From an uncultured Pelagibacteraceae bacterium (GTDB taxonomy: Bacteria; Pseudomonadota; Alphaproteobacteria; Pelagibacterales; Pelagibacteraceae), in contig CACBIY010000001.1 in the NCBI GenBank assembly GCA_902539445.1, forward strand, positions 62,001 to 126,000: 64,000 nucleotides of DNA. Direction: 5' to 3'. The position numbers were made by a program, and so were the translations under genes. This document shows, piece after piece, positions 48,985-59,209 of the stretch. The notes beneath the pieces are model-generated. The model had not been told where the DNA came from. It worked only from the letters and a program-made list of their open reading frames with translations, and did no database searches. The number at the start of each line of letters is the position of its first letter. Position 1 is the first letter of the stretch.

Positions 48985-49893
48985 ATGGATTTAAATTTTT
49001 TCAAACAAACAAGAATTTTAGATGGTGGTATGGGCCAGGAATTACTTGCGAGAGGTATGGAGCCTAATGGAACTTTGTGGAGTGCGAATGCGTTACTTCA
49101 TGAAAAATATCATCAGTTATTATTGGATACACATTTAGACTTTATCAAGTCTGGTGCTGAGGTAATTGTAACGACTACATTCACAACTAGAAAGATAAGA
49201 TTAAAAGATAATAATGTTGAAGATAAATACGAGTATTTAAATATTAAAGCAGGTGAGATAGCTCAAAAAGCAAAAAAACAATATCCTAAAACTCTTGTTG
49301 CTGGTGGATTGCCGCCTCAATATTTAACTTACGAGGCTGATACAAGATCAGAAAAAGAAATAAAGGATAATTTTTATAGTCAAGCAAAGCTATTAAACCC
49401 GTATATTGATTTTTTTTATTTTGATGTTTTAAGCAGTGTAAGAGAATTTAAAATTGCTATAGAAAGTATTAAAGAATTTAATAAACCATATTTAATTGGA
49501 GCTCATATATCAGAGGGTACAAATTTACCAAGTGGCGAAAAAATTTCTGAAATTATTAACAAAATTAATCATGAAAAATTACTAGGAATAATTTTATCAT
49601 GTATTTCTCCAGAAAATTATGATTTAAATCTTAAAGAAATAAAAAGTTTAAATATTCCATTTGGTTTCAAACTAAATGGTTTTGTTAAAACTAATCCAAA
49701 ACCAAATTATACTGGAGCATACAATAAAAGCAAAACAGGAAATCCAAATGAATTTCTTGGGGTAAGAAAAGATTTAACTCCAGAAAAAATGCTAGAATTT
49801 GCAAAAAAATTCAAAGATGTAGGAGCTACAATAATTGGTGGTTGTTGTGAAACTACACCTTTGCATATTAAAGCTTTTTCAAAGCTTAAGTAG
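48985..49893 (+). CDS. bhmT: Betaine-homocysteine S-methyltransferase-like protein
   Basis: A 302-residue TIM-barrel homocysteine methyltransferase from the ATG at 48985 (MDLNFFKQTRILDGGMGQEL); a GTG at 48976 would overlap the leader pairing. The zinc site is C206 (ILSCISPENY) and C287-C288 (GGCCETTPLHI). HEKYHQLLLDTHLDFIKSGAEVIVTTTFTT is the family's N-terminal signature. It methylates homocysteine to methionine, most likely with glycine betaine, producing dimethylglycine, which the DMGDH-like enzyme in this window could oxidise. The leader carries SAM-riboswitch-like elements. Its end overlaps the convergent transporter gene by 8 bases. Confidence 0.85.
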   Translation: MDLNFFKQTRILDGGMGQELLARGMEPNGTLWSANALLHEKYHQLLLDTHLDFIKSGAEVIVTTTFTTRKIRLKDNNVEDKYEYLNIKAGEIAQKAKKQYPKTLVAGGLPPQYLTYEADTRSEKEIKDNFYSQAKLLNPYIDFFYFDVLSSVREFKIAIESIKEFNKPYLIGAHISEGTNLPSGEKISEIINKINHEKLLGIILSCISPENYDLNLKEIKSLNIPFGFKLNGFVKTNPKPNYTGAYNKSKTGNPNEFLGVRKDLTPEKMLEFAKKFKDVGATIIGGCCETTPLHIKAFSKLK

Positions 49894-50773
49894 TTTTTTT
49901 GTAATCAGCTTTTCTTACAAAATAAATTCCAACTGAAACAGCTATAAGAGAAATTAATACTTTTGTGGTAATTAATTCTTTTAAAAATATATAACTTAAA
50001 ATTGTTCCAAAAATTGGAATTAAGTATGATACTTGTGATTGGAAAATTAATCCATTATTTACTAAGATTCTAAATCTTAATAACCAAGCTATACCCGTTG
50101 AAACAAGACCTAAATATATTACTGACACCGTTGAGTCTAATCTTGGTGTTAGGTTCCAAGGCTGTTCTATAAAACTGACGAGTGGTATCAAAATAATTGT
50201 AGCCCAAATTAATATAGATCCTGTTACATTTTCATTTTTTTTCTTACTAATTTTTAAAGTTAGAACACCACCAATTACATAACAAGTTGAGCCCAAAAGA
50301 ATTAATAGAGCAGATAGAAAATTATTTTCATCGATCAATAAATTATCTGAAAATAAATAAAGTATTCCAGAAAACCCTATTAAAATTCCAAATGTTTTAA
50401 TAAAATTAAACTTTTCATTTGTTGTATAAAAATGGCCTAGAACAGTTGAACTTAAAGGTGTAGTTGACATTAAAATTGCTGCTAAGTTACTTTGAACTGA
50501 TTGAACTCCATAAGCAATCAAATAAAAAGGTGCTACTAAATTTATAAACCCAATCATAGCAAACCAATACCAATCTTTTGAGAATGCTTCTATTTTTATA
50601 TTTTTATAATAACAAAGTAATAAAACTGGAATAGCTCCAAAAAAAACTCTTAAAAATGCGATGGTAACTGGACCATATGAGTATGTTGCAATTTTAATAT
50701 TAAAAAAAGCAGAAGCCCAAATTAATGCAAGCAAAATTAATAAAAGATAATCTGTAATTTTAGCTTGTCTCAT
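49886..50773 (-). CDS. EamA/DMT-family transporter
   Basis: A 295-residue protein with ten hydrophobic helices in two EamA repeats. The first begins LLILLALIWASAFFNIKIATYSYGPVTIAFLRVFFGAIPVLLL and the second LLILLGSTCYVIGGVLTLKISKK, with PLSSTVLGHFYTTNEKF and PIFGTILSYIFLKELITT as the typical Pro-containing helix ends. DMT transporters export amino acids, metabolites or toxic compounds; the substrate is unknown. It overlaps the upstream ybaK gene by 4 bases. Confidence 0.85.
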   Translation of the reverse strand: MRQAKITDYLLLILLALIWASAFFNIKIATYSYGPVTIAFLRVFFGAIPVLLLCYYKNIKIEAFSKDWYWFAMIGFINLVAPFYLIAYGVQSVQSNLAAILMSTTPLSSTVLGHFYTTNEKFNFIKTFGILIGFSGILYLFSDNLLIDENNFLSALLILLGSTCYVIGGVLTLKISKKKNENVTGSILIWATIILIPLVSFIEQPWNLTPRLDSTVSVIYLGLVSTGIAWLLRFRILVNNGLIFQSQVSYLIPIFGTILSYIFLKELITTKVLISLIAVSVGIYFVRKADYKKTT

Positions 50774-51249
50774 TCGGTAATCTCTTCAGTAATTCCATTT
50801 GTAATTTTTTTTAAATTTGTAAAATCTATTTTAAATACACAGTTTGGATGACCAGCAGCAGCAAACAACAAATCAAATCTACTTAAAGATTTATCTATTA
50901 AAATTTCAATTTTTTTTAAATGACCAATGGGTGAAACTCCTCCAATTGTATAACCTGTAATATTTTTTACATCTTCAGCTGAAGCCATAGATGCATCCTT
51001 TATTTTAAGTGCCTTCTTAATCCTGTTTAATGACGCCCTTTTATCACCTGCAATTAAGCATAAGGTATAACTATTCTCAGTTTTAAAGAGTAAACTTTTT
51101 ACAATTGCTCCTACCTCACAACCTAAAGATGAAGCTGCCTCAAGGGCAGTCCTGGCAGAGGTTTCTAAAACAATTATATTTTGAGATTCATCAAAATCTT
51201 TGAGGATTTTTTCAACTCTTTGAACTGGCTCTTTGTCTAATAAACTCAT
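50770..51249 (-). CDS. YbaK/EbsC-family aminoacyl-tRNA deacylase
   Basis: A 159-residue YbaK domain. TSARTALEAASSLGCEVGAIVKSLLFKTENSYTLCLIAGDKRASL contains the catalytic Lys (IVKSL), and GYTIGGVSPIGHL is the GxxPxGH loop. Family members hydrolyse mischarged aminoacyl-tRNA (Cys-tRNA-Pro, Ala-tRNA-Pro) in trans. It is the first gene of a two-gene leftward unit with the DMT transporter, a combination seen elsewhere but without a clear functional link. Confidence 0.85.
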   Translation of the reverse strand: MSLLDKEPVQRVEKILKDFDESQNIIVLETSARTALEAASSLGCEVGAIVKSLLFKTENSYTLCLIAGDKRASLNRIKKALKIKDASMASAEDVKNITGYTIGGVSPIGHLKKIEILIDKSLSRFDLLFAAAGHPNCVFKIDFTNLKKITNGITEEITE

Positions 51250-51390
51250 TATTCAACTTTTAATTGTTAGTCAATTTGCACATTACCTATTAAACTTATG
51301 TAAAAAATGCATAGGTGATATCAATTAAAAGAGCATTATCTATCAGTCTTTTTTTGTTATTACAACGTCCAGAATTATAAAGGAGAGATT

Positions 51391-52797
51391 ATGAGTTCAA
51401 GTGATGTATTAAAGACTATTAAAGATAAAGATATTGAATACGTAGACCTAAGATTTACAGATCCTAGAGGTAAACTTCAACATGTAACGATGGATGCCAA
51501 AATGGTGGATGAAGATATGTTGAATGAAGGAATTTTTTTTGACGGTTCTTCTATAGCTGGCTGGAAAGCTATTAATGAATCTGACATGATCCTTAAGCCA
51601 GATAATTCTAGAGCGATCGTAGATCCATTCACATCTCATAATACATTAAATCTTTTTTGCGATGTTTTAGATGCAATTAAAAAGGATCCTTATGAAAGAG
51701 ATCCTAGAGGAACAGCTAAAAAAGCTGAGGCTTACTTAAAAAGTTCAGGAATTGGAGATAAAGCATTTTTTGGTCCTGAAGCTGAATTTTTTGTTTTTGA
51801 TGACGTAAGATTCAAAAATGACATGAATGAAACCGGATTTAAAATAGATAGTAAGGAAGGTCCTTACAATTCAGGAAGAGAATACGAAAACGGTAACATG
51901 GGTCACAGACCAGGAATTAAGGGTGGTTATTTCCCTGTTCCGCCTGTTGATAGTGAACAAGATATGAGGAGTGAATATCTAAAAGCTATGAAGGAAATGG
52001 GAATTAAAGTTGAAAAACATCACCATGAAGTTGCACCTAGTCAACACGAACTTGGAATGTATTTTGGAACTCTTGTAGATCAAGCGGATAACTTACAGCT
52101 ATATAAATACGCTGTTCACATGGTTTCTAACTCATTTGGTAAGACTGCTACTTTTATGCCCAAACCAGTTAAAGGTGACAATGGTTCAGGTATGCACGTT
52201 CACCAATCGATTTGGAAAGGTGATACTGCATTATTTTCTGGTGATAAATATGCGGGCTTATCTGATACAGCATTACACTATATAGGTGGAATTTTAAAAC
52301 ATGCAAAAGCAATAAATGCTTTTTCTAATGCTACGACGAATAGTTACAAAAGACTAATTCCAGGATTTGAAGCTCCAGTTTTATTAGCTTATTCAGCTAG
52401 AAACAGATCAGCATCTTGCAGAATTCCAATAACTTTAAGTAAAAAAGCAGCTAGATGTGAAATTAGATTTGGTGATGCTGCTGGTAATCCATATTTAACT
52501 TTCTCTGCAATGTTAATGGCTGGTTTAGATGGAATTAAGAATAAAATTGATCCAGGTAAATCATTTGATAAAGATCTTTATGCTTTATCAGAAGATGAAG
52601 TTAAGAAAATTCCAACTGTTTGTGGATCTTTAAGAGAAGCAATGGAAAGTCTTGATAAAGACAGAGATTTCTTAAAACAAGGTAATGTATTTACTGATGA
52701 TCAAATAGATGCTTATATTGCATTGAAGTTTGAAGAAATACACAATTTTGAACACACACCTCATCCTATAGAGTTTGAGATGTATTACAGTTGTTAA
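51391..52797 (+). CDS. glnA: Glutamine synthetase type I
   Basis: A 468-residue [23 protein letters not shown] and [16 protein letters not shown] open the N-terminal beta-grasp; [13 protein letters not shown] (metal Glu), [26 protein letters not shown] (ATP/metal His), [25 protein letters not shown] and [24 protein letters not shown] are all present. [11 protein letters not shown] keeps a Tyr where adenylylation occurs in enteric GS. It makes glutamine from glutamate, ATP and ammonium. AAAGGAGAG precedes the ATG. No NtrC or glnB gene is adjacent, and I found no clear sigma-54 promoter. Confidence 0.97.
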   Translation: MSSSDVLKTIKDKDIEYVDLRFTDPRGKLQHVTMDAKMVDEDMLNEGIFFDGSSIAGWKAINESDMILKPDNSRAIVDPFTSHNTLNLFCDVLDAIKKDPYERDPRGTAKKAEAYLKSSGIGDKAFFGPEAEFFVFDDVRFKNDMNETGFKIDSKEGPYNSGREYENGNMGHRPGIKGGYFPVPPVDSEQDMRSEYLKAMKEMGIKVEKHHHEVAPSQHELGMYFGTLVDQADNLQLYKYAVHMVSNSFGKTATFMPKPVKGDNGSGMHVHQSIWKGDTALFSGDKYAGLSDTALHYIGGILKHAKAINAFSNATTNSYKRLIPGFEAPVLLAYSARNRSASCRIPITLSKKAARCEIRFGDAAGNPYLTFSAMLMAGLDGIKNKIDPGKSFDKDLYALSEDEVKKIPTVCGSLREAMESLDKDRDFLKQGNVFTDDQIDAYIALKFEEIHNFEHTPHPIEFEMYYSC

Positions 52798-52800
52798 TTT

Positions 52801-52971
52801 TTACTGTCTGGTTTTAGCAATTTTGTTTTTGCCAGAACCTTTTTTAACAATGTAATCAAGTGTTCCATTTGCTCCAGTATCAACAGACTTTATAAGAGAT
52901 CTTAAAAAAGTTTTTCTCTTTTTTTTTCTGTCCTCGCTGTTTTGCAAATTTCTGATTTCAAAGACGTTCAT
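52801..52971 (-). CDS. Small basic protein, 56 residues
   Basis: A short open frame, ATG at 52971 and TAA at 52801, encoding MNVFEIRNLQNSEDRKKKRK and continuing with TFLRSLIKSVDTGANGTLDYI, then a basic tail ending KTRQ. It fills almost exactly the space between glnA (3 bases) and the suf operon. Composition is coding-like (no shadowing gene opposite, a clear charge pattern). I do not recognise a family; the basic character would suit nucleic-acid or ribosome binding, which is speculative. Confidence 0.55.
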   Translation of the reverse strand: MNVFEIRNLQNSEDRKKKRKTFLRSLIKSVDTGANGTLDYIVKKGSGKNKIAKTRQ

Positions 52972-53027
52972 AGGTAGATATTATCAATCTATGCGTTTAT
53001 TGCAACTCTGGTATGTTCAAAATGGGA

Positions 53028-53360
53028 TTATACTTTAAAGGACTCTCCGCAGCCACAACGCTCGGTTTCATTGGGATTATTGAAGACAAATGATGATGAA
53101 AAATCCTCCTTTTTATAATCCATCTCAGTGCCTAGAAGATACATCACTGCAGCCGAATCAATATAAACTTTTACTCCTTTATCCTCGATCAACTCATCAT
53201 TAGGATTTACCTCTTTTGAATATTCCATTACGTATGACATACCTGCACAACCACCTGATTTTACAGAAACTCTTACACCTATCGCATTTTTTTCAGCGTT
53301 AGACATTATTTCTTTAATTCTTAAAGCTGCATTATCACTTAATTTAATAATAGGGTTCAT
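53028..53360 (-). CDS. A-type iron-sulfur carrier (SufA/IscA/ErpA family)
   Basis: A 110-residue HesB/IscA-like protein. KSGGCAGMSYVMEY supplies the first Cys (C38) and ERCGCGESF the C102-x-C104 pair; all three ligands are present. A-type proteins take a cluster from SufBCD and deliver it to apo-enzymes. It is the last gene of the leftward suf operon, overlapping sufT by one base. Confidence 0.9.
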   Translation of the reverse strand: MNPIIKLSDNAALRIKEIMSNAEKNAIGVRVSVKSGGCAGMSYVMEYSKEVNPNDELIEDKGVKVYIDSAAVMYLLGTEMDYKKEDFSSSFVFNNPNETERCGCGESFKV

Positions 53361-53656
53361 TATAAGTTTAACTCCAATTTCGCTGCATCTGACATCATAT
53401 CTTTATTCCAAGGAGGATCCCAAACCAATTCAAGATTTACATCATCTATTCCCTCTACTTGCATTGCACCCTCTTTTACCTCTTTCGGTAAACTTTCTGC
53501 AACGGGACAATTCGGTGTAGTTAATGTCATCTTAATTTCAGCCTTACGACCATTTACCTGTATATCATAAATTAAACCAAGTTCATATATGTTCACTGGT
53601 AATTCAGGATCATAAATTTTTCTAATTTCCTCAATTATTTTGTTTTTTACATCCAT
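53360..53656 (-). CDS. sufT: SUF-system maturation protein SufT (MIP18/DUF59)
   Basis: A 98-residue DUF59 protein: KIIEEIRKIYDPELPVNIYELGLIYDIQVNG with the conserved D-PE and LGLIY, and MTLTTPNCPVAESLPKEV with the single conserved Cys (TPNCP). SufT/MIP18 proteins assist transfer of Fe-S clusters. It lies 2 bases after the sufU-like gene. Confidence 0.9.
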   Translation of the reverse strand: MDVKNKIIEEIRKIYDPELPVNIYELGLIYDIQVNGRKAEIKMTLTTPNCPVAESLPKEVKEGAMQVEGIDDVNLELVWDPPWNKDMMSDAAKLELNL

Positions 53657-53658
53657 AA

Positions 53659-54123
53659 TTAATTTTCTGTGGTTATTTCTTTCCCATCATTTTCCATTGC
53701 AGATACTAAAGTGTGCCATGACAGGGTAGCACATTTAACTCTCATTGGATATTGTTTAACACCTGATAAACACATCAATTTCGTTTTATCGTCCTCTTTT
53801 AAAATATTATTTTTAAGTTCAGGATTTTCTTTAATCATTCCTAAAAAATCCTCAATTATTTCCTTAGCTTCATTATCACTTTTGCCTTTAATCAAATCAG
53901 TCATTATTGAAGCTGATGCCATTGATATTGCACATCCACTTCCTTCGAAAGAAATATCCTCTACTTTTCTTTGGTCATTTAATTTAAGATATACATGTAC
54001 ATTATCTCCACACAATGGATTATTGCCTTTTGCATCTTTATTAAAGTTATCTGTTTTCCCTAAATTTCGAGGGTTCTTACCATGTTCTAAAATTATTTCT
54101 TGATATAATTCTTTTAAGTTCAT
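53659..54123 (-). CDS. sufU: SufU/NifU-like sulfur-transfer or scaffold protein
   Basis: A 154-residue IscU-fold protein. The three Cys are in NPLCGDNVHVYL (with the following Asp), GSGCAISMASASIMTDL and CLSGVKQYPMRVKCATLSW. The GSGCAIS-SAS segment and the insertion before the last Cys resemble SufU rather than IscU. In SUF systems SufU receives sulfur from SufS through its zinc site. It overlaps sufS by 4 bases. Confidence 0.85.
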   Translation of the reverse strand: MNLKELYQEIILEHGKNPRNLGKTDNFNKDAKGNNPLCGDNVHVYLKLNDQRKVEDISFEGSGCAISMASASIMTDLIKGKSDNEAKEIIEDFLGMIKENPELKNNILKEDDKTKLMCLSGVKQYPMRVKCATLSWHTLVSAMENDGKEITTEN

Positions 54124-55340
54124 TTTAAATCAAAAATTTTTTTACAATTATTAATACCTTCATTTAGTTTATCTAAATCGTCTTTAGTATTGTAAACTCC
54201 TAATGATGCTCGTGCACTTGCGGGTATACCTAATTTGTCATGAAGTATTTGACAACAATGATGACCCGCTCTTATAGCAACTCCAGTTTCATCCAGAATA
54301 GTTGCAATGTCATGTGGATGAACTCCTTCTACCGTAAAAGATAGAACTCCACCTCGTTTTTTTGGATTTCCAATTAGTTTCACAGAATTATTCTTTTTTA
54401 AAATTTCTTGACCGTATTCTATTAATTCTTTTTCATGTTTAATAATATTATCAATTCCAATACTTTCTAAAAATTTTATTGATTGATCAAACGCGATGAC
54501 TTGAGCTGTAGCCATTGTTCCAGCTTCATACTTATTTGGAAGTTCGCCATAAGAAATTCTATCTTTTTTAACTTCATTTATCATTCCTCCACCTCCTTGG
54601 TACGGTGGAAGTTGCTCTAACCATTTCTTTTTTCCATACAAAACTCCAAGTCCTGTCGGGCCATACATTTTGTGACATGATATTGCATAAAAATCACAAT
54701 CCAGATCTTGCATATCTAATTTTAAATGTGGTCCTCCCTGACATCCGTCTACTACAACAACTATGCCCTTAGAATGTGCTAATTGGGTTATCTCTTTAAT
54801 TGGTAAAACTGCACCAGTGACATTGGATAAATGAGTTATTGCTATTACTTTAGTTTTATCTGTAATTTCTTTTTCTATATTTTCGATTGGAATATCTCCG
54901 TCTTCATTTATCTCTGCAAACTTTATTTTTATATTTTTAGATTTTCTTAAAAAATGCCATGGGACATAATTTGAATGATGTTCTAGCTCTGTGATTAAAA
55001 TTTCGTCATTTGGCTCCAAGATCGCTTGACCTAAAGTGTTAGCGACCAAATTTAAAGCCTCTGTAGCACCTTTAGTAAATACAATTTCATTTTTATCTTT
55101 CGCATTTATATATTTTTGAACAGAAGTTCTTGTATTTTCATATAAATTAGTAGCTGCAACAGCTAAATAATGTATGCTTCTACCTACATTTGAAAACTGT
55201 TTAGAGTAAAAATCATTTATTCTATCTAAAACTACCTTAGGTTTTTGAGATGAATTAGCGCTATCTAGGTAAACTAAATCGTTGTTCTGAATTTTTTCAT
55301 CAAAAATCGGAAACTCTTTTCTAATATTATTTATGTTCAT
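54120..55340 (-). CDS. sufS: Cysteine desulfurase SufS
   Basis: A 406-residue class V aminotransferase fold enzyme. VYLDSANSSQKPKVV, FTKGATEALNLVANT, ELEHHSNYVPWHFL, HLSNVTGAVLPI, CHKMYGPTGLGVLYGK (PLP Lys) and AIRAGHHCCQILHDKLGI (catalytic Cys loop) are all in place. It releases sulfur from cysteine as a persulfide. Four-base overlaps with sufD upstream and sufU downstream show tight coupling. Confidence 0.93.
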   Translation of the reverse strand: MNINNIRKEFPIFDEKIQNNDLVYLDSANSSQKPKVVLDRINDFYSKQFSNVGRSIHYLAVAATNLYENTRTSVQKYINAKDKNEIVFTKGATEALNLVANTLGQAILEPNDEILITELEHHSNYVPWHFLRKSKNIKIKFAEINEDGDIPIENIEKEITDKTKVIAITHLSNVTGAVLPIKEITQLAHSKGIVVVVDGCQGGPHLKLDMQDLDCDFYAISCHKMYGPTGLGVLYGKKKWLEQLPPYQGGGGMINEVKKDRISYGELPNKYEAGTMATAQVIAFDQSIKFLESIGIDNIIKHEKELIEYGQEILKKNNSVKLIGNPKKRGGVLSFTVEGVHPHDIATILDETGVAIRAGHHCCQILHDKLGIPASARASLGVYNTKDDLDKLNEGINNCKKIFDLK

Positions 55341-56584
55341 TGTTTTAATCCAATAATATTTGTAATTAAGTTTTTAATTTCTAAGTCTGTAATCTTTTCA
55401 ACAACATCCATTAAAAACCCATTTATAAGAAGTTCTTTTGACTGTTGATAATTCAAACCACGGGACATTAAGTAAAAAATTGAATTTTCATCTAAGCTAC
55501 CAGATGCTGATCCGTGAGAACATTTTACATCATCAGCATAAATTTCTAATTCTGGTTTTGCATTAAACTCTGATGTCTCATCAAGCAGTATTGCTTTACT
55601 CAATTGATATCCATCAGTTTTTTGAGCTTTTGAGTTTACAAATATTCTTCCTTGATATGCAGATTTTGTATTTTTTCCAAGAACACTTTTAATAAGCTGA
55701 TAACTTTTTGTATTTTCCACTAGATGATTTATTGTAGTTCTAATTTCGTGTTGTTGATTTTCCTTTAAGGAAAAAATACCATTAATAAATGCTGATGAAT
55801 ACTCACCATTTAAGTTACAATTAATCTCATTTTTAAAATAATCTGAACCAGCAGATAATATAAATGTTTCTGAAACACTGTTATTGTCCTGTTCAATATT
55901 GTTAAAAGAGTATTTCAAATTATTATTAATAAATTTATCAATTTTATAGTTTTTAAGTATTGAGTCTTTTTCTAAATTGAAGTTGTAAAAAATATTAATA
56001 AAGTTTTTTGCTGTGTTATTAGAAAAATAATCAATAAGCTTTAAACAACTATTTTCACCTAATTCAAAATCTAATCTCAAATTGATATTAGTTGACTTAA
56101 TTTCATTATTTATTGAATGATAAATTATCAAAGGTTTTTTTAGAGAATAGTTTTTTTTAATTAAAATTTTAAAAACTTTATCAGTAAATGCACTATTCAA
56201 ATCAATTAATGAATTTTCATAATCAAATGATATATCTTTTTTAGTTTCATCAATTATTTCAATTTTATTTTGGTCTTCAAAGTTAAAATCAATCTTTTCG
56301 ATCCTTCCATTTATAAAAATAATTTTATTATGCTCCAAACCATCAATAAAAATTGATGGATCAATTTTATTAGATTGTGAATAATCATTGAAACAACTTA
56401 AATTGCTAATATTCTTTTTAATGATCTGGCTAATATCTAAAAATTTCCAATCTTCTTGCTTTCTATTTGGAAAACCCTTTTTTATGAAATTATTTAAAAA
56501 ATTTTTTTTAAACTGAATTTCTTCATTAGAAAATTTTGAAGTTTTTACTAATTTATCGAAGTCTGACTGTAATTGCTCACTCAT
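55337..56584 (-). CDS. sufD: SufD Fe-S assembly scaffold subunit
   Basis: A 415-residue protein, AT-rich and diverged in the N-terminal half but with the SufB/SufD C-terminal beta-helix and ending: GRIFVNSKAQKTDGYQLSKAILLDETSEFNAKPELEIYADDVKCSHGSASGSLDENSIFYLMSRGLNYQQSKELLINGF. It lacks the catalytic Cys/Glu features of SufB, as expected. It combines with SufB and SufC in the scaffold. It overlaps sufS by 4 bases. Confidence 0.9.
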   Translation of the reverse strand: MSEQLQSDFDKLVKTSKFSNEEIQFKKNFLNNFIKKGFPNRKQEDWKFLDISQIIKKNISNLSCFNDYSQSNKIDPSIFIDGLEHNKIIFINGRIEKIDFNFEDQNKIEIIDETKKDISFDYENSLIDLNSAFTDKVFKILIKKNYSLKKPLIIYHSINNEIKSTNINLRLDFELGENSCLKLIDYFSNNTAKNFINIFYNFNLEKDSILKNYKIDKFINNNLKYSFNNIEQDNNSVSETFILSAGSDYFKNEINCNLNGEYSSAFINGIFSLKENQQHEIRTTINHLVENTKSYQLIKSVLGKNTKSAYQGRIFVNSKAQKTDGYQLSKAILLDETSEFNAKPELEIYADDVKCSHGSASGSLDENSIFYLMSRGLNYQQSKELLINGFLMDVVEKITDLEIKNLITNIIGLKQ

Positions 56585-57319
56585 TTAATTAAAACTTTCA
56601 TACCCTTTTTTTTCTAATTCGATTGCTAATTCTGGACCACCAGATCTTATTATCTTTCCATTCATTAAAACGTGAACAAAATCAGGTTTAATGTAATCTA
56701 ATAATCTTTGATAATGGGTTATTATTAAAAAAGAATTATCCTTATTTCTTAAAGTATTAACTCCATCTGCTACTATTTTAAGCGCATCTATGTCTAGGCC
56801 TGAGTCTGTCTCATCTAAAATGGATAGTTTTGGGGCTAACATAGACATTTGCAGAATCTCATTTTTCTTTTTTTCTCCACCTGAAAATCCAACATTTAAT
56901 TGTCTATTTAGTTTTTCTTCGTCAAATTTTAATTCTTTAGCTTTCTCTTTAACAAGTTTTAAAAATTCAATTGCATCTAATTCTTTTTCACCTCTTGCTT
57001 TTCTAATTGCATTTAAAGATGTTTTTAAAAAGATATTTGTATTAACACCTGGAATTTCTAATGGGTATTGGAAAGCCAAAAATATTCCTTTGTGCGCTCT
57101 TTCTTCGGTTTCAAGATCAAACAAATTTTTATTTTCAAATAGGATTTCGCCTGATACCTGGTAACCTTTTTTTCCTGACAAAATGTTAGATAATGTACTT
57201 TTTCCTGATCCGTTTGGACCCATAATTGCGTGAACTTCGCCAGGATTTATATTCAACGAAAAACCCTTTAAAATTGATTTATTTTCAACATTTGCGTTTA
57301 AATTACTTATTTTAAGCAT
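56585..57319 (-). CDS. sufC: SufC ABC-type ATPase
   Basis: A 244-residue ABC ATPase: IMGPNGSGKSTLSNILSGKKGY (Walker A), FLAFQYPLEIPGVN (Q-loop), NVGFSGGEKKKNEILQM (signature with Phe-Ser-Gly-Gly), LSILDETDSGLDIDAL (Walker B) and IITHYQRLL (H-loop). SufC drives conformational change of the SufBC2D scaffold. One base of overlap with sufB, none with sufD. Confidence 0.95.
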   Translation of the reverse strand: MLKISNLNANVENKSILKGFSLNINPGEVHAIMGPNGSGKSTLSNILSGKKGYQVSGEILFENKNLFDLETEERAHKGIFLAFQYPLEIPGVNTNIFLKTSLNAIRKARGEKELDAIEFLKLVKEKAKELKFDEEKLNRQLNVGFSGGEKKKNEILQMSMLAPKLSILDETDSGLDIDALKIVADGVNTLRNKDNSFLIITHYQRLLDYIKPDFVHVLMNGKIIRSGGPELAIELEKKGYESFN

Positions 57320-58761
57320 TAACCAACACTCCCCTCTAAGCTAATACCCACAAGTTTCTGGGCCTCAACTGCAAACTCCATTGGTAATTGTTGTAATACC
57401 TCCTTACAAAAACCATTAACAATTAATCCCACAGCTTCCTCAGCGTTAAGTCCTCTTTGTTGGCAATAATGTAATTGTTCTTCACTTATTTTTGATGTCG
57501 TAGCTTCATGTGCAATGTTTGAGTCAAAATTTTTATTTTTTATATACGGAACTGTATGTGCACCACATTTATTTCCCATTAATAATGAGTCACATTGTGT
57601 ATAGTTACTAGAATTTTTAGCTTTTGAATTAATATCTACTAAACCTCTATAAGTCATATCAGAAAATCCAGCACTTATACCTTTTGAAATAATTTTACTT
57701 TTAGTATTTTTTCCTAAATGAATCATCTTTGTTCCAGTATCTGCTTTTTGATGATTGTTGGTAATTGCTATTGAATAAAATTCACCAATTGAATTATCAC
57801 CTTTTAATATACAGCTTGGATATTTCCAAGTTATAGCAGAACCTGTTTCAACTTGTGTCCAAGAAATCTTGGAATTTTTTCCCTTACATAATCCTCTTTT
57901 AGTCACAAAATTATAAATTCCTCCTTTGCCATTTTCATCTCCTGGATACCAATTTTGTACAGTTGAATATTTTATTTCTGCATCGTCTAAAGCAATCAAT
58001 TCAACATTCGCTGCATGTAATTGGTTTTCATCTCTCATGGGAGCAGTACATCCTTCGAGGTAACTAACATAACTTCCTTTATCAGCGATAATTAATGTCC
58101 TTTCAAACTGTCCTGTCTCTGATGCATTAATTCTGAAATAAGTTGATAGTTCCATAGGACACTTAACACCCTCGGGAATATAGACGAATGATCCATCTGT
58201 AAAAACAGCAGAGTTTAGTGTGGCAAAAAAATGATCAGTCACTGGTATAACTGTACCTAAATATTTTTTTACAAGATCAGGGTGTTTTTGAATTGCCTCT
58301 GACATTGAACAAAAAATTATTCCATGTTTGGTCAGCTCACCTTTAAAAGTAGTAGCAACTGAAACAGAGTCAAATACGGCATCTACAGCGATTCCATTTA
58401 ATCTTGCTTGCTCTTGTAATGGAATTCCAAGTTTTTTATATGTCTCTAAAAGTTTGGGATCAAGCTCATCTAAACTTTTTGGCTTATCCTTCATGCTTTT
58501 TGGTGCTGAATAGTAATATAAATCTTGGTAATCAATTTTTGGGTATTTTGGTTTTTGCCAGTTAGGCTCTTTTAAAAGTTTTAATCGCTCAAAAGCCTTT
58601 AATCTAAAGTCTAACATCCATTTTGGTTCTTTTTTAATATTAGAAATAAACTTGATCACATCCTCATTTAAACCTTTTGGAGCTTTAATATTTTCAATAT
58701 CAGTAGTAAAACCGTATTTATAATCTTTTAATTTTTCTATATCTTTTTCTCTAGTATCCAT
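57319..58761 (-). CDS. sufB: SufB Fe-S assembly scaffold subunit
   Basis: A 480-residue Suf[116 protein letters not shown] and [37 protein letters not shown] include the Cys at the scaffold site. It follows the Rrf2 regulator gene by one base and is the first structural gene. Confidence 0.96.
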   Translation of the reverse strand: MDTREKDIEKLKDYKYGFTTDIENIKAPKGLNEDVIKFISNIKKEPKWMLDFRLKAFERLKLLKEPNWQKPKYPKIDYQDLYYYSAPKSMKDKPKSLDELDPKLLETYKKLGIPLQEQARLNGIAVDAVFDSVSVATTFKGELTKHGIIFCSMSEAIQKHPDLVKKYLGTVIPVTDHFFATLNSAVFTDGSFVYIPEGVKCPMELSTYFRINASETGQFERTLIIADKGSYVSYLEGCTAPMRDENQLHAANVELIALDDAEIKYSTVQNWYPGDENGKGGIYNFVTKRGLCKGKNSKISWTQVETGSAITWKYPSCILKGDNSIGEFYSIAITNNHQKADTGTKMIHLGKNTKSKIISKGISAGFSDMTYRGLVDINSKAKNSSNYTQCDSLLMGNKCGAHTVPYIKNKNFDSNIAHEATTSKISEEQLHYCQQRGLNAEEAVGLIVNGFCKEVLQQLPMEFAVEAQKLVGISLEGSVG

Positions 58762-58762
58762 T

Positions 58763-59188
58763 TTAAATTCTTCTCTCAGTGTTATCTTGAATAAGATCTT
58801 CTAAACTCTTTTTTTCAAAAAAATCGTTAATATGATTTTCAAGCTCATCCCATAAATTATGGGTTAAACATTTGGTAGATTTACCGTTACAGCCTTTTTT
58901 AGACTCTTTTTTACATTGAACAGTTTTAACTTTTTCATCAACAGCATCAAAAATATTTGTAAGTTTGATCTCTTTAGCTTTTTTACTTAAAACATAGCCA
59001 CCTTGATTTCCTCTAACACTTTGAACAATCTCCTTTTTTCTAAGTTTAGAAAAAATTTGCTCTAAGTAATCAAGCGAAATACCTTGTCTAAGCGAGATGT
59101 CTCTTAGAGATACTGGGTTAATATTGTTAAATCTTGCCAGATCCACTAATGCCATTACCGCATATCTGCCTTTAGATGTTAATTTCAT
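58763..59188 (-). CDS. iscR: Rrf2/IscR-type Fe-S-responsive regulator
   Basis: A 141-residue Rrf2 protein: [20 protein letters not shown] and [49 protein letters not shown] form the winged-helix. Three cysteines in [19 protein letters not shown] (spacing 7 and 6, wider than the enteric 5 and 5) are at the cluster-binding position. It likely senses Fe-S status and represses the suf operon, of which it is the first gene. A palindromic site overlaps the operon promoter. Confidence 0.92.
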   Translation of the reverse strand: MKLTSKGRYAVMALVDLARFNNINPVSLRDISLRQGISLDYLEQIFSKLRKKEIVQSVRGNQGGYVLSKKAKEIKLTNIFDAVDEKVKTVQCKKESKKGCNGKSTKCLTHNLWDELENHINDFFEKKSLEDLIQDNTERRI

Positions 59189-59209
59189 AAAACCTTTATT
59201 TTACAAGGG

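Noticed and set aside
51250-51390. Sigma-54/NtrC promoter or glutamine riboswitch upstream of glnA
   Set aside because: No GG-(10)-GC pair with correct spacing and no recognisable glnA-riboswitch core; only an AT-rich leader and a ribosome site are visible.
53669-54103. Open frame on the plus strand opposite sufU
   Set aside because: It is the mirror of a well-conserved coding gene, has no ribosome site and no recognisable protein pattern.
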